Made by a program: the position numbers and the translations under genes. This document shows, in pieces, positions 19,835 to 22,536 of a DNA stretch of 22,536 bases; within the stretch, counting starts at the first letter, position 1, and every line of letters begins with the position of its first letter. The notes beneath the pieces are model-generated. The model ran no database searches and was not told the origin of the DNA. It saw nothing but the letters and a program-made list of their open reading frames with translations. The DNA is from Candolleomyces eurysporus (taxonomy: Eukaryota; Basidiomycota; Agaricomycetes; Agaricales; Psathyrellaceae): NCBI GenBank assembly GCA_027579435.1, contig JANBPK010001338.1, forward strand, positions 1-22,536, written 5' to 3'.

Positions 19835-22536
19835 TCACCCAAAAACACTGCCCACCCTTTCAATCTCGTCGAGCTCGNCCCTGGAGACGCATCAACAGAT
19901 TTCTTTCCTTCTTGATCTCTTCTGTCAGCTTTTCGTGTAACCTTTTCCCTGCGGTAGTCTTCCGACAGTGTCTTCGTCTCTGAGCCTTCACGTTGCATTT
20001 GCAAGGTACCAGGTGTGTTCCACTTGACTGCCTCTTCTATCACAGCCAAAGGACCACTGACTCCCGCTTGCTTTGCCATCTCTAGGTCGGAGAACACCCC
20101 GAACCTCTTGAACTTGGCCTTGCCGTCGACAAGAGGCTTGAAGTCCATATCTTGCGTCTTGAGTTGCTGTTCGTATGCTTTGTAGCGCTGGAGCGGGGAT
20201 ATANCCCCCCGCGACGCTACGATTATTTGCCACTCTGTAGGTCCCAGCATTTTCTCCAGCATTCCAATGGGTTGTCAAAATGACGACGTTCTTGAACATC
20301 TCCTCGCCAGTTAGATCTTTGACGAGATCGAGGTTCAGTTTGTCGAGATCCGAGGACGAGCTAGAGATGTCGTAGCACCAAATCAAGGAGGCAAGTTCTC
20401 GCCCCTCCCGATATCTGTGTCGCGCGGTGCCAAGCTTGAGAACTATATCCATCATGTACATACGATTGATACGTTACTCACTGAGTATCTAGCCAGGCCG
20501 CTAGTTCCTTCAACGTCGCTACCTGGTTGTGGATGTCGGTGTCCTCGAACGCGGGAAGATCCACGAGAGTGCATTCAAATTGAGACACAGTGATAGTGTA
20601 TTCCTTGATAAGCAATGATTGCGACCCTGAGGGCTCGAGATTTAGATCGCCGAGATCCTCCAACAATTTCTTCATGAACTAAAGAACCAATCAGACCCAG
20701 TCACCTGAAGGGGTCAAGATACGACGGTCCACATACAGTAGCTTTCCCATTACGCCTCGAACCAATTATGCTGAGAAAGAACTAATTAATCATTGTCTGT
20801 GCCCAGGTCTGAGTTTTACTCACCCGATCGTGAAAGTAGGGATTGTTCTTTCTTTCCTATAGGAACAGTTGGATCTTCTGTGTCCAGGTCCGCGAACTTT
20901 ACTCACCTGATCATGCGAGTAGGAGACGTTCCTTTTTTCCTAAGAACGGTTGGAATAGTAATGCAATCCCAAAACTTCCCAACGGGTCTGGGACGAGTCG
21001 TTGCACCCCTTGCAATGCCCTGCGGTAGTGGTGCCTGTTCCATGAAAGAGAGGTCCGCATATTCTGTTGAAATAAAAAATCGAAAACAACCTCGTTCGAA
21101 GTCCCCATCCCCCGACACAGCCAGGTCGACAGCTTCACTCCCTCCGGATCCATAGCCAATTGTTAGAGACTCGCCGGCTGCGAGAGGAGTGGCTGAATTA
21201 CTTTGTTCAGCTATGGGCTTATAGAGGATCCCTGTAACATTAGAGCAGACGCAGGGTGATGCATGAAAATGGGGGCTGGAAAGAGCAATGAACCAAGAGC
21301 GAACGTACCTACGCTAAAATCCGAGCTATTGAAGTAGAATAGATACGGAAACACATTGAATTTTGTCGTGTTGGTGATCTCGAACCCATAGGCACCACTC
21401 TCGTCCTCTCTTTCGACGGTCAATTCGACGGTGCTGCCGTCAGTAGGCAGGATCACTTCTTTGTCCCGCTCGTACCCCTCATCGTCGTCCGTTTCCTTCA
21501 AGGCAAACATGGCAATTTTGATCTGGGAGGCAAGCGAAACTTGAACCTCCTGCGTAGCACCGATACGCGGATTGTTGGTGTCGACGCGATCGCGGTGATA
21601 GAAATAGTGAGAGAGATGCCGCAGGGCTTCGTAGAGGTCGTCGGCATCGGGGAGTATGGTGTACCTGATCTCTTGGTCCTGCTCGGTGGGGGTTAAATTT
21701 TTGAACCCGATTTTGACTATCTGATCCTCCTCCAGATAATAAGTGAGACCCACGCTGGCCTGCGCTTCGTTGGCGAGAGTGTCAATTTTGAGAGGTGGCC
21801 GGTGTTTGGTTTCGTCGAACATGGTTTTGAAGCACTCCATTTTCTGTATCGCATCCGGGACGTGGACTCGGAGTACACGCTGGGGGTTGTCAAGAATCTG
21901 GGCGAAGAAGCTTGGCGGTGTGGTGTGTGTGTGTAGTGATTTTCGATTCGGGAGAATTGCACCATTGACATTGTTGGCTATCGAACGAAAGGCATAAACC
22001 ATATCGACAGTAACAACCGTCGCGTGCGGTTTTTGTCTTCGTAGGTCATCCTCCGATTTCCAGATCCCGAATTTACACCCTTTCTGGATACCGTGGAAAG
22101 CCCCGGCCTCAACGGTGAACTTTGAAGATTTCCAGAACGCTGGGTAAACAAGGGTAGAGTTGGAGACCTTTCCACTAAAGAGGAGCCTGGATCGGTGATA
22201 CCCTTCACACTGAGGCGTTTGGCTAGGTGCCGTTCATCAGAATGCTACATCAAAAGAAAAGAACGAAAAAGACAGACTTCTTTAGATCGATAGACTTTAC
22301 TAAGTCTATGTTGGTTGTCTTTGTCATATCGACACCTTCGAACGCATCGAGCAAAGCCCTCGTGAACAGTCCAGAATGTCGATCTTCGTAAGCCGTTTCA
22401 TACGAAGCACAGGCAGCCAACAGAACGTGCGATCTACATCCAGCGTCCCGGAAACGATCGTGGACTCCAATTCCACGAGCGCCTCGGGTCATAATGTCCT
22501 CATCTAGGTTGTCAGGAATGATTCCTTTGTACGGGA
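19835..22536 (-). CDS. Caspase-GTPase-like fusion, copy B, 5' end beyond the window
   Basis: Minus-strand segments: >22536-22278, 22222-21309, 21231-20907, 20770-20737, 20678-20482 and 20414-19835. Introns (55, 77, 136, 58, 67 nt) have the same positions and phases as in copy A. The caspase part starts inside the p20 domain after the catalytic Cys; the catalytic residues lie outside the window. The beta-rich region (FPYLFYFNSSDF, LTIGYGSGG), the loop IIGSRRNGKATF, DLPAFED, AAWLD and KNVVILTTHWN are all present, with the same altered motifs as copy A. Exon 7 is six codons shorter. The last exon has three single-base excesses relative to copy A: at N20204, near 19962 (no N) and at N19878. Removing them gives an open frame ending ELDEIERVGSVFG. 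The two N cases look like consensus errors; the 19962 shift may be real and would replace the coiled-coil end. Confidence 0.72.
20796..20960 (-). repeat. 83-nt tandem duplication across the exon 5/intron 5 junction, copy B
   Basis: Same arrangement as in copy A: donors at 20906 and 20823, spacing from first donor to second unit 29 nt, second donor to acceptor 53 nt. The first unit ends PTVLRKKGTSPTRMI and the second reads YRKERTIPTFTIG. The second unit here is 54 nt, a multiple of three with matching phase, whereas in copy A it is 52 nt. Because both paralogues carry it, the small duplication predates the gene duplication. Confidence 0.7.

Larger units (their letters stand above)
19795..22536 (-). 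repeat. Caspase-GTPase tandem duplication, copy B
   Basis: Partner of 14700-17458. The left boundary is near 19795, next to the ABC-transporter relic, and the right end is cut by the window edge. 21591-22536 is the near-identical tract. Confidence 0.92.

Noticed and set aside
1..22536. tRNA, rRNA or CRISPR features
   Set aside because: None was recognisable by eye, and CRISPR is not expected in a fungus.

Overview
The window looks like genomic DNA of a basidiomycete fungus, most likely an Agaricomycete (mushroom-forming group). The reasons are many short GT-AG introns (about 50-80 nt) and several protein families typical of these fungi: DUF4470/MYND-finger proteins, a NACHT-TPR NLR-like protein, caspase-fold (C14) proteases with the fungal C-terminal beta-rich region, and a fungal multi-pass membrane protein with a DPDIAGIG motif. 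Assignments come from motif recognition by eye; no database search was possible.

Layout. (1) 1-6655: two tandem MYND-finger genes on the + strand. The first lacks its 5' end and the second is complete (4 exons). They come from a duplication of about 4.33 kb. (2) 7157-9998 (+): a NACHT NTPase followed by eight TPR-like repeats with a strict 135-nt period. One in-frame TAA between NACHT and TPRs interrupts an otherwise open 928-codon frame. (3) 10955-12162 (+): a two-exon multi-pass membrane protein flanked by three copies of an 18-nt repeat. (4) 12929-14350 (+): a six-exon WD40 gene, a clear homologue of the U5 snRNP 40-kDa protein. (5) 14734-18258 (-): an eight-exon gene in which a caspase-like protease is joined, in consistent phase, to a degenerate P-loop GTPase-like domain and a C-terminal coiled coil (961 aa). 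(6) 18259-19834: mostly non-coding, with a relic of an ABC-transporter C-terminus. (7) 19835-22536 (-): a tandem paralogue of the caspase-GTPase gene, running off the right edge. A 63-nt relic of a third copy lies at 14499-14561.

The most unusual content is the tandem caspase-GTPase-like locus. Both copies keep the same altered nucleotide-binding motifs (GSRRNGKAT and DLPAF), the same intron phases, and a splice donor that contains an in-frame TGA. Splicing there would give the fusion and retention would give a caspase-only protein. About 945 bp of the two copies are almost identical while the rest is visibly diverged, which suggests recent gene conversion or an assembly collapse. With the NLR-like gene close by, this resembles a fungal innate-immunity or allorecognition neighbourhood beside a conserved splicing gene. 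That role is inference from gene content only.

Sequence quality matters here. Several ambiguous bases (N) sit exactly where one paralogue gains or loses a base relative to the other, so several apparent frameshifts are probably consensus errors. The NLR stop codon and the one-base shift near 19962 are not next to an N.
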